From: Aliihoeflea aestuarii
Lineage (GTDB): Bacteria; Pseudomonadota; Alphaproteobacteria; Rhizobiales; Rhizobiaceae
Direction of reading: 5' to 3'
Assembly: GCF_024105665.1 (NCBI RefSeq)
Contig: NZ_JAAAMK010000015.1
Coordinates: 1-42,921 of the forward strand
Length of the DNA stretch: 42,921 nucleotides
The position numbers were made by a program, and so were the translations under genes. Positions within the stretch are counted from its first letter, which is position 1. Each line of letters begins with the position of its first letter. Below, one piece after another: positions 1 through 8,017 of the stretch. Below the pieces are notes generated by a model, which searched no databases, was not told where the DNA came from, and was given only the letters and a program-made list of their open reading frames with translations.

Positions 1-105
1 ATCGCCGCGAGATCCGGCTCCAAGAAACTCGCCATCATCGCCGTCGCAAGGAAACTCCTCACCGTCCTCAACGCAATGCAACGCGAACAAAAACAATACG
101 CCTGA
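1..105 (+). mobile_element. C-terminal end of an IS110-family transposase (cut by window edge)
   Basis: An open frame enters from the left edge and stops at the TGA at 103-105. The 34 visible residues include KKLAIIAVARKLLTVLNAM, which matches the usual end of IS110/IS116/IS902 transposases (a basic helix followed by KLL-x-ILNAM). The catalytic DEDD domain and the serine motif would lie outside the window, so I cannot tell whether the element is intact. IS110 elements usually lack clear terminal inverted repeats, and none is visible between here and hemF. Confidence 0.72.
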
Positions 106-178
106 AAACACAGTTGCCAGGCCTCGAACTCGGTCAAGGGTGCGACCCTGCAGCGTGATCCGCAGCGTCACTGACCGC

Positions 179-1093
179 CTACGGCCACTTCGCCTCGGGC
201 GGCATGGACGACAGGATCGAATCCACATTGCCGCCGGTCTTCAGGCCGAAGATCGTGCCGCGATCGTAGAGCAAGTTGAATTCGACGTAGCGGCCGCGGC
301 GGATCAATTGTTCTTCGCGGTCGGCATCCGTCCAGTTTTCGTTGAAATTCTTGCGGACGATGTGGTTGTAGACGACCAGGAAAGCACGGCCGACATCCTG
401 CGAAAAGCGCAGATCGGCATCCCAGCCGCCTGCGTCGTCCGACGTCTTCAGCCAGTCGTAGAAGATGCCGCCGACGCCGCGCGCCTCGCCCCGGTGCGGC
501 AGGAAGAAGTACTCCTCGCACCATGCTTTCAGCCGGTCGTAATCGGCGACGGCCTTGTGCTTGTCGCACACGAACTTCATCGCCTTGTGGAAGGCGAGCG
601 TGTCGGGATCGTCCTGCGTGCGCCGCCGGTCGAGGACGGGCGTCAGATCCGCGCCGCCGCCGAACCATTGGCGCGAGGTGACGATCATGCGCGTGTTCAG
701 ATGAACGGCCGGCACGTTCGGATTGTGCGGATGGGCGATCAGCGAGATGCCGCTTGCCCAGAAGCGCGGGTCTTCCTCTGCGCCGGGAATCTGCTTGCGG
801 AATTCGGGCGAGAACTCGCCATGGACGGTAGAGGTATGGACGCCCGCCTTTTCGAAGACGCGCCCGCGCAGCATCGACATGACGCCGCCGCCCCCCTTGC
901 CGTCCTCGCGCAGCCACTCCGTCTTCTCGAACCTTCCGGGCGCCCATGAGGCGTGCGGGCCGGACAGATCGTCCTCGATCGCCTCGAAACCGGCGCAGAT
1001 CCTGTCGCGCAATTCCTCGAACCAGGCCTTCGCGGTCGCCTTCTTCGTCTCGATGTCGTCGGGCAGGCCGGCAGGAATGTCGGGGCGCTCCAT
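179..1093 (-). CDS. hemF: Oxygen-dependent coproporphyrinogen III oxidase HemF
   Basis: Converts coproporphyrinogen III to protoporphyrinogen IX by two oxidative decarboxylations using O2, in the cytoplasmic heme pathway. The 304-residue protein is full length for the family. It carries the conserved HPHNP (121-125), HLNTRM and GGGADLTP (145-152) segments and the C-terminal [15 protein letters not shown] block. The ATG at 1093 follows GGAG with a 6-nt spacer. The transposase remnant lies about 75 bp beyond its 3' end. The O2-dependent enzyme suits an aerobic organism that also carries the bc1 complex encoded in this window. Assignment is firm. Confidence 0.97.
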   Translation of the reverse strand: MERPDIPAGLPDDIETKKATAKAWFEELRDRICAGFEAIEDDLSGPHASWAPGRFEKTEWLREDGKGGGGVMSMLRGRVFEKAGVHTSTVHGEFSPEFRKQIPGAEEDPRFWASGISLIAHPHNPNVPAVHLNTRMIVTSRQWFGGGADLTPVLDRRRTQDDPDTLAFHKAMKFVCDKHKAVADYDRLKAWCEEYFFLPHRGEARGVGGIFYDWLKTSDDAGGWDADLRFSQDVGRAFLVVYNHIVRKNFNENWTDADREEQLIRRGRYVEFNLLYDRGTIFGLKTGGNVDSILSSMPPEAKWP

Positions 1094-1195
1094 TCAGGTC
1101 TCCATGAAGGCTGCGGTGGCCGCAGGGCTGGACAATTAACTCGTAAGCTGCGGCCCTGATCCATCATCTGTCCGCCATTTTCAAGCGCTTTAGAT

Positions 1196-1609
1196 TTATG
1201 GGAGCGAAGTTGGTGTGACCGTGTACTGTTCGTCCGTGACGTGCTCCATCCAGTCGACCACCTTACCGTCCCGAACCTCCTGGATCGCCAGATGCGTCAT
1301 CGCCGTTTCGGGCGCGGCACCATGCCAGTGCTTCTCGTCCGGCGCGAACCATACCACGTCGCCGGGGCGGATTTCCTCCACGGGGCCATCCCAGCGCTGC
1401 ACCCGGCCGACGCCTGTCGTCACCACCAGTGTCTGCCCGAGCGGGTGCGTGTGCCATGCCGTCCGCGCACCCGGTTCGAACGTCACGCTAGCACCCTGGA
1501 CGCGGTCGGGAGCGGAAGGGTTGAAGAGCGCATCGATCCGGACCGTCCCGGTAAACCAGTCCGCCGGCCCGCGAACGGACGGTTTGTGGCCAGATCGGAA
1601 AATGTTCAT
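1196..1609 (-). CDS. Small cupin protein, (R)-hydroxynitrile lyase-like
   Basis: A 137-residue single-domain cupin. The sequence, including [13 protein letters not shown] near the N-terminus and [10 protein letters not shown], closely resembles the metal-dependent cupin hydroxynitrile lyases such as GtHNL of Granulicella, which cleave or form mandelonitrile in vitro. The candidate metal ligands are His53, His55, Gln59 and His94, with His96 nearby, matching that family's spacing. The physiological substrate of such cupins is generally unknown, so the enzymatic name is by similarity only. The ATG at 1609 has a strong AGGAG with a 6-nt spacer. The upstream region is AT-rich for this genome and holds a 10-bp palindrome (1656-1665), a possible regulator site. 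Confidence 0.8.
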   Translation of the reverse strand: MNIFRSGHKPSVRGPADWFTGTVRIDALFNPSAPDRVQGASVTFEPGARTAWHTHPLGQTLVVTTGVGRVQRWDGPVEEIRPGDVVWFAPDEKHWHGAAPETAMTHLAIQEVRDGKVVDWMEHVTDEQYTVTPTSLP

Positions 1610-1724
1610 GGCGCACTCCTGATTGTCAAAAATTTAATAGCAAAATCAGTTTCTTAGAATATTCTTATTGTCTTCCTGTTTGAAATCTCTAATCTGTTTG
1701 CCGTTGGGGTCAAGGAGTTCTTTC

Positions 1725-1982
1725 GTGCGGGTTCCGGCCAGACCACCTCTGGAAGGATTGAGGCGCAGCCTGAATAAGCATCGTGCGGAAGGCGAAGCCC
1801 ATCCGCGCGACGGGTTTCTGCGCGAAACCTTCCGCCTGCCGCGCACCGATGCGCGTGAAAAGGCGCGCGAATGGTTCGACCGCTGGCCCAAGCAGGCCTA
1901 TTGGACCGAAATCGAAAGCTGGGCCGAGCGGCCCGACGACATCATCGAGTTTACGATCCGTAGGCTGCCGACGGCGGATTGA
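1725..1982 (+). CDS. Small conserved hypothetical protein
   Basis: An 85-residue charged, probably soluble protein with no signal peptide or membrane segment. The C-terminal half (DAREKAREWFDRWPKQAYW, then an EFTIRRLP tail) resembles a small uncharacterised rhizobial protein family that I recall but cannot name. I chose the GTG at 1725 because AAGGAG lies 7 nt upstream. An in-frame ATG at 1668 would add 19 residues of low-quality sequence without such a site. It ends before the first inverted-repeat locus and is divergent from the cupin gene. Confidence 0.6.
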   Translation: MRVPARPPLEGLRRSLNKHRAEGEAHPRDGFLRETFRLPRTDAREKAREWFDRWPKQAYWTEIESWAERPDDIIEFTIRRLPTAD

Positions 1983-2035
1983 AACAGAATGCTCGGTTAT
2001 TCGTCATCGCTTGCGTTCGTCATTGGCCGGTGAGG

Positions 2036-2158
2036 CCGTCATTCCTGTGACGAGCACAGGAATGACGGCAGTTCGGTTAATGCAAGCGTCTACTGTTTCG
2101 GGTTTGCAGGAACTCTATGCGACCGTCATTCCTGTGCTCGTCACAGGAATCCAGGCCT
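2036..2158. repeat. REPIN-like inverted pair, locus A
   Basis: Copy 1 (2036-2068) is a perfect 14-bp stem around a 5-nt loop (CCGTCATTCCTGTG / CACAGGAATGACGG). Copy 2 (2123-2158) is the full 36-bp unit and contains the exact reverse complement of the 28-nt core of copy 1. The two are 54 bp apart in inverted orientation. The locus fills the space between the convergent 3' ends of the small unknown gene and trmL. The same unit recurs near 37.6 and 42.7 kb. Confidence 0.9.
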
Positions 2159-2162
2159 CGCC

Positions 2163-2651
2163 CTATCCGTTCGCAATACGTTCGCCGCCGGAAAAGCCAC
2201 CCGTCCGCCGCACGGCTTCGCCGGCGACCATCGCCACGCTCATCGCCAGATTGAGGCTGCGCGCGCCTTCGCGCATCGGGATCGTCAATCGATAATCGGC
2301 CGCATCATGTACCGCATGCGGGACTCCAGCCGATTCGCGTCCGAAAAGCAGCACGTCGCCGTTCCGGTAGGAAAAATCCGTATAGGCTTCGTCGGTTTTC
2401 GTCGTCAAAAGCACCAGTCGTGCATCTTCGTGGCTGCGCCATGTCTCGAACGACTGCCAGTCGACATGGCGGGTCAGCGCCGCCATGTCGAGGTAGTCCA
2501 TACCGGCGCGTTTCAAATTCCTGTCTGACAGGTCGAAGCCGGCCGGCTCTATAATGTGCACCTCGATGTCGAGGCAGGCGGCGAGCCTGAGGATCGTGCC
2601 GGTATTGCCGGCGATGTCGGGCTGGTAGAGCGCGATGCGCAAACGGCTCAT
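2163..2651 (-). CDS. trmL: tRNA (cytidine(34)-2'-O)-methyltransferase TrmL
   Basis: A SPOUT-class methyltransferase that 2'-O-methylates the wobble base of tRNA-Leu isoacceptors using SAM. The 162-residue length and the motifs NTGTILRLA, LLFGRESAGVP and MREGARSLNLAMSVA (trefoil-knot SAM site) are typical. The true start is the ATG at 2651, which overlaps the soxR stop by 4 nt (ATGA). A longer in-frame extension upstream is only soxR read in the wrong frame. The overlap implies translational coupling to soxR. The gene ends directly beside the repeat pair at locus A. Confidence 0.95.
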   Translation of the reverse strand: MSRLRIALYQPDIAGNTGTILRLAACLDIEVHIIEPAGFDLSDRNLKRAGMDYLDMAALTRHVDWQSFETWRSHEDARLVLLTTKTDEAYTDFSYRNGDVLLFGRESAGVPHAVHDAADYRLTIPMREGARSLNLAMSVAMVAGEAVRRTGGFSGGERIANG

Positions 2652-3094
2652 GCGGCGCTCTCCGTTTCGTCGCCGATCCAGTAGCGCGGACCGGGGCCGT
2701 TGCGGCCCGCACGATCCAGCGGGTTTGAGAGCTTGCAATGGTTCAGCGACAGGCAGCCGCAGCCGATGCATTCGCTCAAACTGTCGCGCAGGCGTTCGAG
2801 CTCGGCGATCCGCAGGTCGATCCGGTCGCGCCATGTCGATGAAAGCCGCTCCCAGTCCTTCCGGCCGGGCACGCGGTCCTGCGGAAGCTTTTCAAGCTCG
2901 CCGCCGATCTCGTCCAAAGTCAGGCCGATGCGCTGCGCGAAGGTGATGAAGGCCAGGCGGCGAAGCACCGCACGGGCGTAGCGGCGATGGCCGGAACCGG
3001 CGCGCTGCGAGGCGATCAGCCCGCGTTCCTCGTAATAGCGCAAGGCGGACGAGGCGATACCCGCCCGTCGCGCGACCTCGGTGATGGTGAGCAT
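2648..3094 (-). CDS. soxR: Redox-sensing MerR-family activator SoxR
   Basis: The N-terminal MerR helix-turn-helix (TITEVARRAGIASSALRYYE) is followed by a dimerisation helix and the SoxR [2Fe-2S] motif CIGCGCLSLNHC. Counted from the ATG at 3094 (148 residues) the cysteines are 109, 112, 114 and 120. Oxidation of this cluster, commonly by redox-cycling compounds, activates the target promoter. A TTG at 3106 preceded by GGAAG is an alternative start adding four residues. A canonical SoxR box lies 35 bp upstream in a promoter that fires away from soxR, toward the ABC exporter operon. No other known SoxR target is visible nearby, so the exporter is the likely target. Confidence 0.95.
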   Translation of the reverse strand: MLTITEVARRAGIASSALRYYEERGLIASQRAGSGHRRYARAVLRRLAFITFAQRIGLTLDEIGGELEKLPQDRVPGRKDWERLSSTWRDRIDLRIAELERLRDSLSECIGCGCLSLNHCKLSNPLDRAGRNGPGPRYWIGDETESAA

Positions 3095-3124
3095 CGATGC
3101 AGCCAAAAAACTTCCAGATGCCTG

Positions 3125-3155
3125 TTGACTTAAAGTTCACTTGAACTTGTAGCGT
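3125..3155 (+). promoter_or_regulatory. Probable SoxR-controlled promoter and operator
   Basis: The -35 TTGACT (3125-3130) and -10 TAGCGT (3150-3155) are separated by 19 bp, the over-long spacer typical of MerR/SoxR-activated promoters. The spacer region holds the quasi-palindrome CTTAAAGTT/CACTTGAAC (3129-3146), which keeps the TnAAGT half-site of the enterobacterial SoxR box. The promoter points rightward to the exporter operon. Binding and activity are inferred. Confidence 0.75.
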
Positions 3156-3190
3156 GCCGGCCGATCGAATGACAAGAGCGGAGACGAAAC

Positions 3191-3403
3191 ATGCTCGACC
3201 GGCAGGAAAAATTCTGGGGCATGGAGTTCACGGTAGGGAAAGGGGGTGGCCATACGGTCAGAATCGGGTTATACGCCCATTCCCTTTTCAATCCGAAAGC
3301 TGGAGGCAGCGATGAACATTTTGATGGTTCTTCCCTTCTCCCGCCTGCGAAACCCAGCAGGCGTGATCGCCTGACGGCGGCTTTCGGATCGGTTCCTTCC
3401 TGA
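3191..3403 (+). CDS. Doubtful 70-codon leader ORF, possible gene remnant
   Basis: An ORF of 70 codons whose ATG has GGAG 7 nt upstream, the first start after the SoxR promoter. Only the first dozen residues (MLDRQEKFWGMEF) look protein-like. They vaguely resemble the N-termini of some class I SAM methyltransferases, from memory. The rest is low-complexity, uses rare codons (AGA, TTA, GTA) and overlaps another small ORF in a second frame. It may be the 5' stump of a deleted gene or simply leader RNA. The 3147-3463 stretch has no other convincing gene. Confidence 0.25.
   Translation: MLDRQEKFWGMEFTVGKGGGHTVRIGLYAHSLFNPKAGGSDEHFDGSSLLPPAKPSRRDRLTAAFGSVPS
3312..3374 (+). CDS. Candidate 20-residue leader peptide with overlapping hairpin
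   Basis: ATG at 3312 with a strong GGAGG 5 nt upstream encodes MNILMVLPFSRLRNPAGVIA, then TGA. The last codons overlap a perfect 6-bp stem (CAGGCG-TGAT-CGCCTG, 3358-3373). A well-translated short ORF ending inside a hairpin, about 90 nt ahead of the next gene of an exporter operon, is the arrangement expected of translation-dependent attenuation. I recognise no described leader family, so this is structural inference only. Confidence 0.35.
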   Translation: MNILMVLPFSRLRNPAGVIA

Positions 3404-3463
3404 CACTTTAGGTACGCATCTCGAAATCCGCCGGTTCGCCCGGACTTTGAAGGATTCCGACCG

Positions 3464-3721
3464 ATGTTTGACCATTTTTATCCGCGGCCCAGGCCGCTTC
3501 CGCCTGATCCGGCTGCCGATTTCTTCGGTGGGCTGGCTGCGTTTCTTGTCGTCGCAGTGTTCGCGCTTGCGGTGTCGGCAGCCGGCGGTTCGATGGGAAG
3601 CGTCGAACGGGCACCCTATATCAGCCTCGCGGAACAGGCTTCGTCCTGCGAGGCTCTTTTCGACCCGAAAATATTGAGCGCGCCGGACGGGGTTCGTCCC
3701 GATTGCCGTGCGCGACTGTGA
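3464..3721 (+). CDS. Small hypothetical single-pass membrane protein
   Basis: An 85-residue protein with a proline-rich N-terminus, one hydrophobic segment (about residues 21-41, FGGLAAFLVVAVFALAVSAA) and a C-terminal part with two cysteines. AAGGA lies 9 nt before the ATG. It ends 14 nt before the first ABC exporter gene and so is probably part of the same SoxR-driven transcript. I do not recognise the family. It could be a small accessory subunit of the exporter, but nothing in the sequence proves this. Confidence 0.5.
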   Translation: MFDHFYPRPRPLPPDPAADFFGGLAAFLVVAVFALAVSAAGGSMGSVERAPYISLAEQASSCEALFDPKILSAPDGVRPDCRARL

Positions 3722-3735
3722 AACGAGATAGACCG

Positions 3736-5601
3736 ATGTTCCGCTGGTTTGAATCCCGCCTTGATCCCTTTCCGCATGAAGAGCCGCTCGAGCCGCCGAA
3801 GACGCTTCTCGCCTTCTGCCTTCATTACACGAAGGATGCCTGGCCATATCTGATCCCGGCCGCGATCCTCATGGCGGGGATCGCGATCGCCGAGGTCTGG
3901 ATGTTCTCCTTCCTGGGCAACATCGTCGACTGGCTTTCCGCGCAGGACCGCGAGACCTTCCTTGCCGACGAAGGCTGGAAGCTTGCCGGCATGGCCGCGA
4001 TCGTGCTCGTCGGCCTGCCGACCATGGTATGGTTCCACTCGCTTCTCCAGCAGCAGACGCTGTTCGGCAACTATCCCATGCGCATCCGCTGGCAGGTGCA
4101 TCGCTATCTGCTCAAGCAGTCGATGACCTTCTATCAGGACGAGTTCGCCGGCCGCATCGCGACCAAGCTGATGCAGACGGCGCTCGCCGTGCGCGAGACG
4201 GTGATCAAGACCTTCGACGTGCTCAACTACGTCGTCGTCTATTTCCTCGGCATGCTGTTCATCGTCGCGTCCGCCGACTGGCGGCTGGCGCTGCCGCTCG
4301 CCGGGTGGGTGGTCTGCTATGTCGTGTTGATGACCTACTTCGTGCCGCGCCTTGGCCGCGTCGCAGAAGACCAGGCCGACGCGCGCTCGGTGATGACGGG
4401 CCGTGTCGTCGACAGCTACACCAACATCCAGACCGTGAAGCTCTTCAGCCATGCACGCCGCGAGGCGACCTATGCCAAGGAAAGCATGGGCGGGTTCCTC
4501 GACACCGTCTATCGCCAGATGCGACTGGTGACGGGTCTTTACGGCCTGCTCTACATCCTGAACTCGCTCTGCCTCGTCACAATCGGCGGTCTTGGCATCT
4601 GGCTGTGGCAGCTCGATGCCATTTCGGTCGGTGCGATCGCGGTGGCGCTCGGGCTCGTGCTGCGTCTTTGGGGCATGTCTCAGTGGATCATGTGGGAACT
4701 GACCGCGCTGTTCGAGAATGTCGGCACGGTGCAGGACGGCATCTCGTCGATCTCGCTGCCGCGTGTCGTCGAGGACAAGCCGGATGCGGCTGAACTCGTC
4801 GTGCCGAAGGGCGAGATCGTCTTCGACAAGGTCCGCTTCCACTACGGCAAGAACAAGGGCGTTCTGGAAGAGCTCGACCTGACCATCCGGCCGGGCGAGA
4901 AGGTCGGCGTCGTCGGTCGCTCGGGCGCGGGCAAGTCGACGCTCGTCAACCTGCTTTTGCGCTTCTACGACATCGAAGGCGGCCGCCTCATGATCGACGG
5001 TCAGACCCTTGCAGACGTCACGCAGGAGAGCCTGCGCGCCCATATCGGCGTGGTCACCCAGGACACCTCGCTCCTGCACCGCTCGGTGCGCGAGAACATC
5101 CTTTACGGCCGCCCCGACGCAAGCGAGGAGATGATGCTGGAAGCGGCAAAGCGGGCCGAGACGCTCGACTTCATCGCGGGCCTTTCTGATCCGGAAGGTC
5201 GCAAGGGCTTCGACGCCCATGTCGGCGAGCGCGGCGTGAAACTGTCCGGCGGCCAGCGTCAGCGCATCGCCATCGCTCGCGTCATGCTGAAGGATGCGCC
5301 GATCCTGATCCTCGACGAGGCGACGTCCGCGCTCGATTCGGAAGTGGAGGCCGCGATCCAGGAAAATCTCTATCGCCTGATGGAGGGCAAGACCGTGATC
5401 GCCATCGCGCACCGCCTGTCGACCATCGCGGCGATGGATCGCCTGATCGTCATGGACAAGGGTCACGTCATCGAAGACGGCAAGCACGACGATTTGATCG
5501 CCAAGGGCGGCCTTTATGCCGATCTTTGGAACCGTCAGTCGGGCGGGTTCCTTCTGCCGGACGATGCCGAGCAGGATGTGAAGGACATCGCCGCGGAATG
5601 A
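3736..5601 (+). CDS. ABC exporter half-transporter (subunit 1)
   Basis: A 621-residue fused half-transporter with a six-helix membrane domain (about residues 35-330) followed by a nucleotide-binding domain. Visible motifs are Walker A GRSGAGKS (394-401), signature LSGGQ (503-507), Walker B ILILDE with the catalytic Glu528, and H-loop His559, so the ATPase site looks intact. The ATG at 3736 is preferred; an upstream in-frame GTG at 3703 would overlap the preceding gene. Its stop overlaps the start of the second subunit by 4 nt, which suggests a heterodimer. The family includes lipid A, drug and peptide exporters. The SoxR promoter upstream suggests export of redox-active or toxic compounds, but the substrate is unknown. 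Confidence 0.9.
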   Translation: MFRWFESRLDPFPHEEPLEPPKTLLAFCLHYTKDAWPYLIPAAILMAGIAIAEVWMFSFLGNIVDWLSAQDRETFLADEGWKLAGMAAIVLVGLPTMVWFHSLLQQQTLFGNYPMRIRWQVHRYLLKQSMTFYQDEFAGRIATKLMQTALAVRETVIKTFDVLNYVVVYFLGMLFIVASADWRLALPLAGWVVCYVVLMTYFVPRLGRVAEDQADARSVMTGRVVDSYTNIQTVKLFSHARREATYAKESMGGFLDTVYRQMRLVTGLYGLLYILNSLCLVTIGGLGIWLWQLDAISVGAIAVALGLVLRLWGMSQWIMWELTALFENVGTVQDGISSISLPRVVEDKPDAAELVVPKGEIVFDKVRFHYGKNKGVLEELDLTIRPGEKVGVVGRSGAGKSTLVNLLLRFYDIEGGRLMIDGQTLADVTQESLRAHIGVVTQDTSLLHRSVRENILYGRPDASEEMMLEAAKRAETLDFIAGLSDPEGRKGFDAHVGERGVKLSGGQRQRIAIARVMLKDAPILILDEATSALDSEVEAAIQENLYRLMEGKTVIAIAHRLSTIAAMDRLIVMDKGHVIEDGKHDDLIAKGGLYADLWNRQSGGFLLPDDAEQDVKDIAAE

Positions 5602-7487
5602 GCGAGAAGATCGAAGGCAAGCAAAACCGTATCACCGAGCGCGCCTGGCGGCGGGTCGAGGACGTCATCGATCCGTTCGCCGATACGCCGCGCAAGGTGC
5701 TGCCGCGCGAAGCCTTCGACTTCATCGTCTTCTTCGCGCGGCAGGCGCCATGGTCTTTCGCGCTGCTCCTGATCGCGGGCGGCGTGGCGGGTGCAGTCGA
5801 TGCCGGGCTCTACTGGGCGCTCGGACGGATCATCGACATCCTGGATACCGCAGCGCCGGCGACCTTGATCGCCGATTACGGCTGGGCGATCCTCGCCTAC
5901 CTTCTTCTGATCCTCGTCGCACGGGCCGCCGCGCTCATCTTCCAGACGGTGGTGGAAGAGCAGGTGATCGCGCCGAATTTCTATCAGCGCGTGCGCTGGC
6001 AGGCGTTCCTGCGCGTGATCGAGCAGCCTTACACCTTCTTCCAGAACGATTTCGCCGGCCGCATCGCGACCAAGATCACGCAAGGGTCGGAAGCGACGGG
6101 CGATTTCATCATCTCCTCGCTCCAGACGGTCTGGGGTTTCGCCACCTTCCTCGTGCTCGCGGCGACGATCATGTTCGCCGTCGATCCTTGGATGCTGGCG
6201 GTGCTCGGTCTCTGGCTGGCGGCCTATGGCGTCGCCGGCTGGAAGCTCCTGCCGCCTTTGCGTGCCGCCGGCAAGCGCACGGCCGACGAACGCTCGATCG
6301 TGAACGGCCGGCTCGTCGACGCCTTCACCAACATTCTCGCCGTCAAGCTGTTCGACAATGGCGGGCGCGAGCATTCCTATGTGCGCGAGGGCATGGGAAA
6401 CTACCTGCGCGCGGTGAAGAAGCTGACGCGCTCCATCACCCGCGTGCGTGCGGCCGTCGCCATCATCAACGGCTTCATGATGGCGGCCATCTTCCTGCTC
6501 GCGCTGCAAAGCTGGATGGCCGGCAACACGACGACCGGCGCGATCGCAGCGGCGATGGGCCTTGCCTACCGTCTCAATCAGATGTCGGGTTACATGATGT
6601 TCAACATCAACGGCCTGATCCGCAATTACGCAACCGTGCAGGATGCGACCGGCACGATCTCGGTCGAGCCTGCGCTGACCGATCGGCCGGACGCCGTGGC
6701 GATCTCTCGCGCGACGGGCGACATCCGCTTCGAGAACGTGTCGTTCCACTACGGCAAGGAAAGCGGGGGGATCATCGACGGCCTCGACCTGCATATCCGT
6801 CCAGGTGAGAAAGTCGCGCTGGTCGGTCCGTCCGGTGCGGGCAAGACCACGCTGATCAACCTGATGCTGCGGCTCTTCGACGTGGAGGGCGGACGCATCC
6901 TTCTCGACGGGCACGACATCCGCACGATGACGCAGGCGTCGCTCCGCGCGCAGTTCGGCGTCGTCGCGCAGGACCCGATGCTGATGCACCGTTCGATCCG
7001 CGACAACATTTCCTATGGCCGTCCCGATGCGTCCGACGCCGACGTGATCGAAGGCGCGCGGGGCGCCGCCGCGCATGATTTCATCGCGGACGTGTCCGAT
7101 CCGAAGGGGCGGGAAGGCTATGAGGCACATGTCGGCGAACGGGGCGTGAAGCTGTCGGGCGGCCAGCGCCAGCGCATCGCGATCGCCCGGATGATGCTGA
7201 AGGATGCGCCGATCCTGCTGCTCGACGAGGCGACCTCGGCGCTCGATTCGGAGGTCGAGGCCGCGATCCAGGACAATCTCTACCGCCTGATGGAGGGGAA
7301 GACGGTCATCGCGGTCGCACATCGCCTGTCGACCATCGCCGCGCTCGACCGGCTCGTCGTGCTCGACAAGGGACGGATCGTGGAGGAGGGCACGCATGAC
7401 GAATTGATCGCGCGCGGCGGCCTTTATGCGCAATTGTGGAAGCGCCAGTCGGGCGGCTTCCTCGCCGACAGCCTGGCGGCGGAGTAG
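5598..7487 (+). CDS. ABC exporter half-transporter (subunit 2)
   Basis: A 629-residue paralogue of the preceding gene with the same order: membrane domain (about residues 50-335) then nucleotide-binding domain. Walker A is GPSGAGKT (410-417), signature LSGGQ (519-523), Walker B ends at Glu544 and the H-loop His is 575. Both halves have consensus catalytic Glu and signature motifs, so neither ATPase site appears degenerate as in some heterodimeric exporters. The start ATG at 5598 overlaps the previous stop (ATGA), implying translational coupling. An in-frame extension upstream of this ATG is the previous gene out of frame. Substrate unknown. Confidence 0.9.
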   Translation: MSEKIEGKQNRITERAWRRVEDVIDPFADTPRKVLPREAFDFIVFFARQAPWSFALLLIAGGVAGAVDAGLYWALGRIIDILDTAAPATLIADYGWAILAYLLLILVARAAALIFQTVVEEQVIAPNFYQRVRWQAFLRVIEQPYTFFQNDFAGRIATKITQGSEATGDFIISSLQTVWGFATFLVLAATIMFAVDPWMLAVLGLWLAAYGVAGWKLLPPLRAAGKRTADERSIVNGRLVDAFTNILAVKLFDNGGREHSYVREGMGNYLRAVKKLTRSITRVRAAVAIINGFMMAAIFLLALQSWMAGNTTTGAIAAAMGLAYRLNQMSGYMMFNINGLIRNYATVQDATGTISVEPALTDRPDAVAISRATGDIRFENVSFHYGKESGGIIDGLDLHIRPGEKVALVGPSGAGKTTLINLMLRLFDVEGGRILLDGHDIRTMTQASLRAQFGVVAQDPMLMHRSIRDNISYGRPDASDADVIEGARGAAAHDFIADVSDPKGREGYEAHVGERGVKLSGGQRQRIAIARMMLKDAPILLLDEATSALDSEVEAAIQDNLYRLMEGKTVIAVAHRLSTIAALDRLVVLDKGRIVEEGTHDELIARGGLYAQLWKRQSGGFLADSLAAE

Positions 7488-7492
7488 GCGTC

Positions 7493-7801
7493 ATGGCGCT
7501 TCGGCTTCCGGGGCAGGGCGGCAGGCGGCTCCAGACCGGCCTCGACACGCTCGATCACGAGCTTGCCGGCGAGATGGCGACGTCGCTCGGCCGTGCCGGC
7601 CGCCGCGTCGCCGAGACGCTCGCTGCGCTCAAGGCCCATGAATGCCGCGACGAGGCGCGAATCGTGCTGCGCAAGGCGGCGGCCGATGCCGTCCATGCCT
7701 ATTTCATCCAGCGCGAACTGGTCGGGCTGCGCCGCCATCACGATGCGATCAAGGACTATGCCATTCCGGATGAAGTGCTGGCGCGGCTCGGCGCACGATG
7801 A
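7493..7801 (+). CDS. Small conserved protein, DUF6665-like
   Basis: A 102-residue soluble protein starting 5 nt after the second exporter gene, so likely the last gene of that operon. The central ASLGR-like block (here TSLGRAGRRVAETLAAL) and the C-terminal FIQRELVGLRRHHDAI...YAIPDEVLARLG resemble the alphaproteobacterial family I know as DUF6665. No catalytic motif is visible and the function is unknown. The ATG at 7493 is the only start consistent with the family length. The 216 bp that follow hold no gene and presumably contain the petABC promoter. Confidence 0.7.
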   Translation: MALRLPGQGGRRLQTGLDTLDHELAGEMATSLGRAGRRVAETLAALKAHECRDEARIVLRKAAADAVHAYFIQRELVGLRRHHDAIKDYAIPDEVLARLGAR

Positions 7802-8017
7802 CATGCCGCGCCGCGGTTTCGGCTATCAACAGGGTCCCGCGACAATCTGCCCTCACACCTTGTAACGGCTGGACAATCGTCCGAGGCGCGCATAGAAACC
7901 TTCGCCAAATGACTGGGGAATCCTCCGGTATCGTCGGCCAATGGCGCAAGACGGTTCGGATGAAGCAGATATCACGGTTTCCTGCGGTCGAATTGAGGCA
8001 ATAAGGATCATAGTCCC

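Noticed and set aside
3616-5487. 623-codon open frame on the minus strand opposite the first exporter gene
   Set aside because: It mirrors the ABC gene codon for codon (high GC3 leaves the antisense frame open), lacks any recognisable domain and has no ribosome site.
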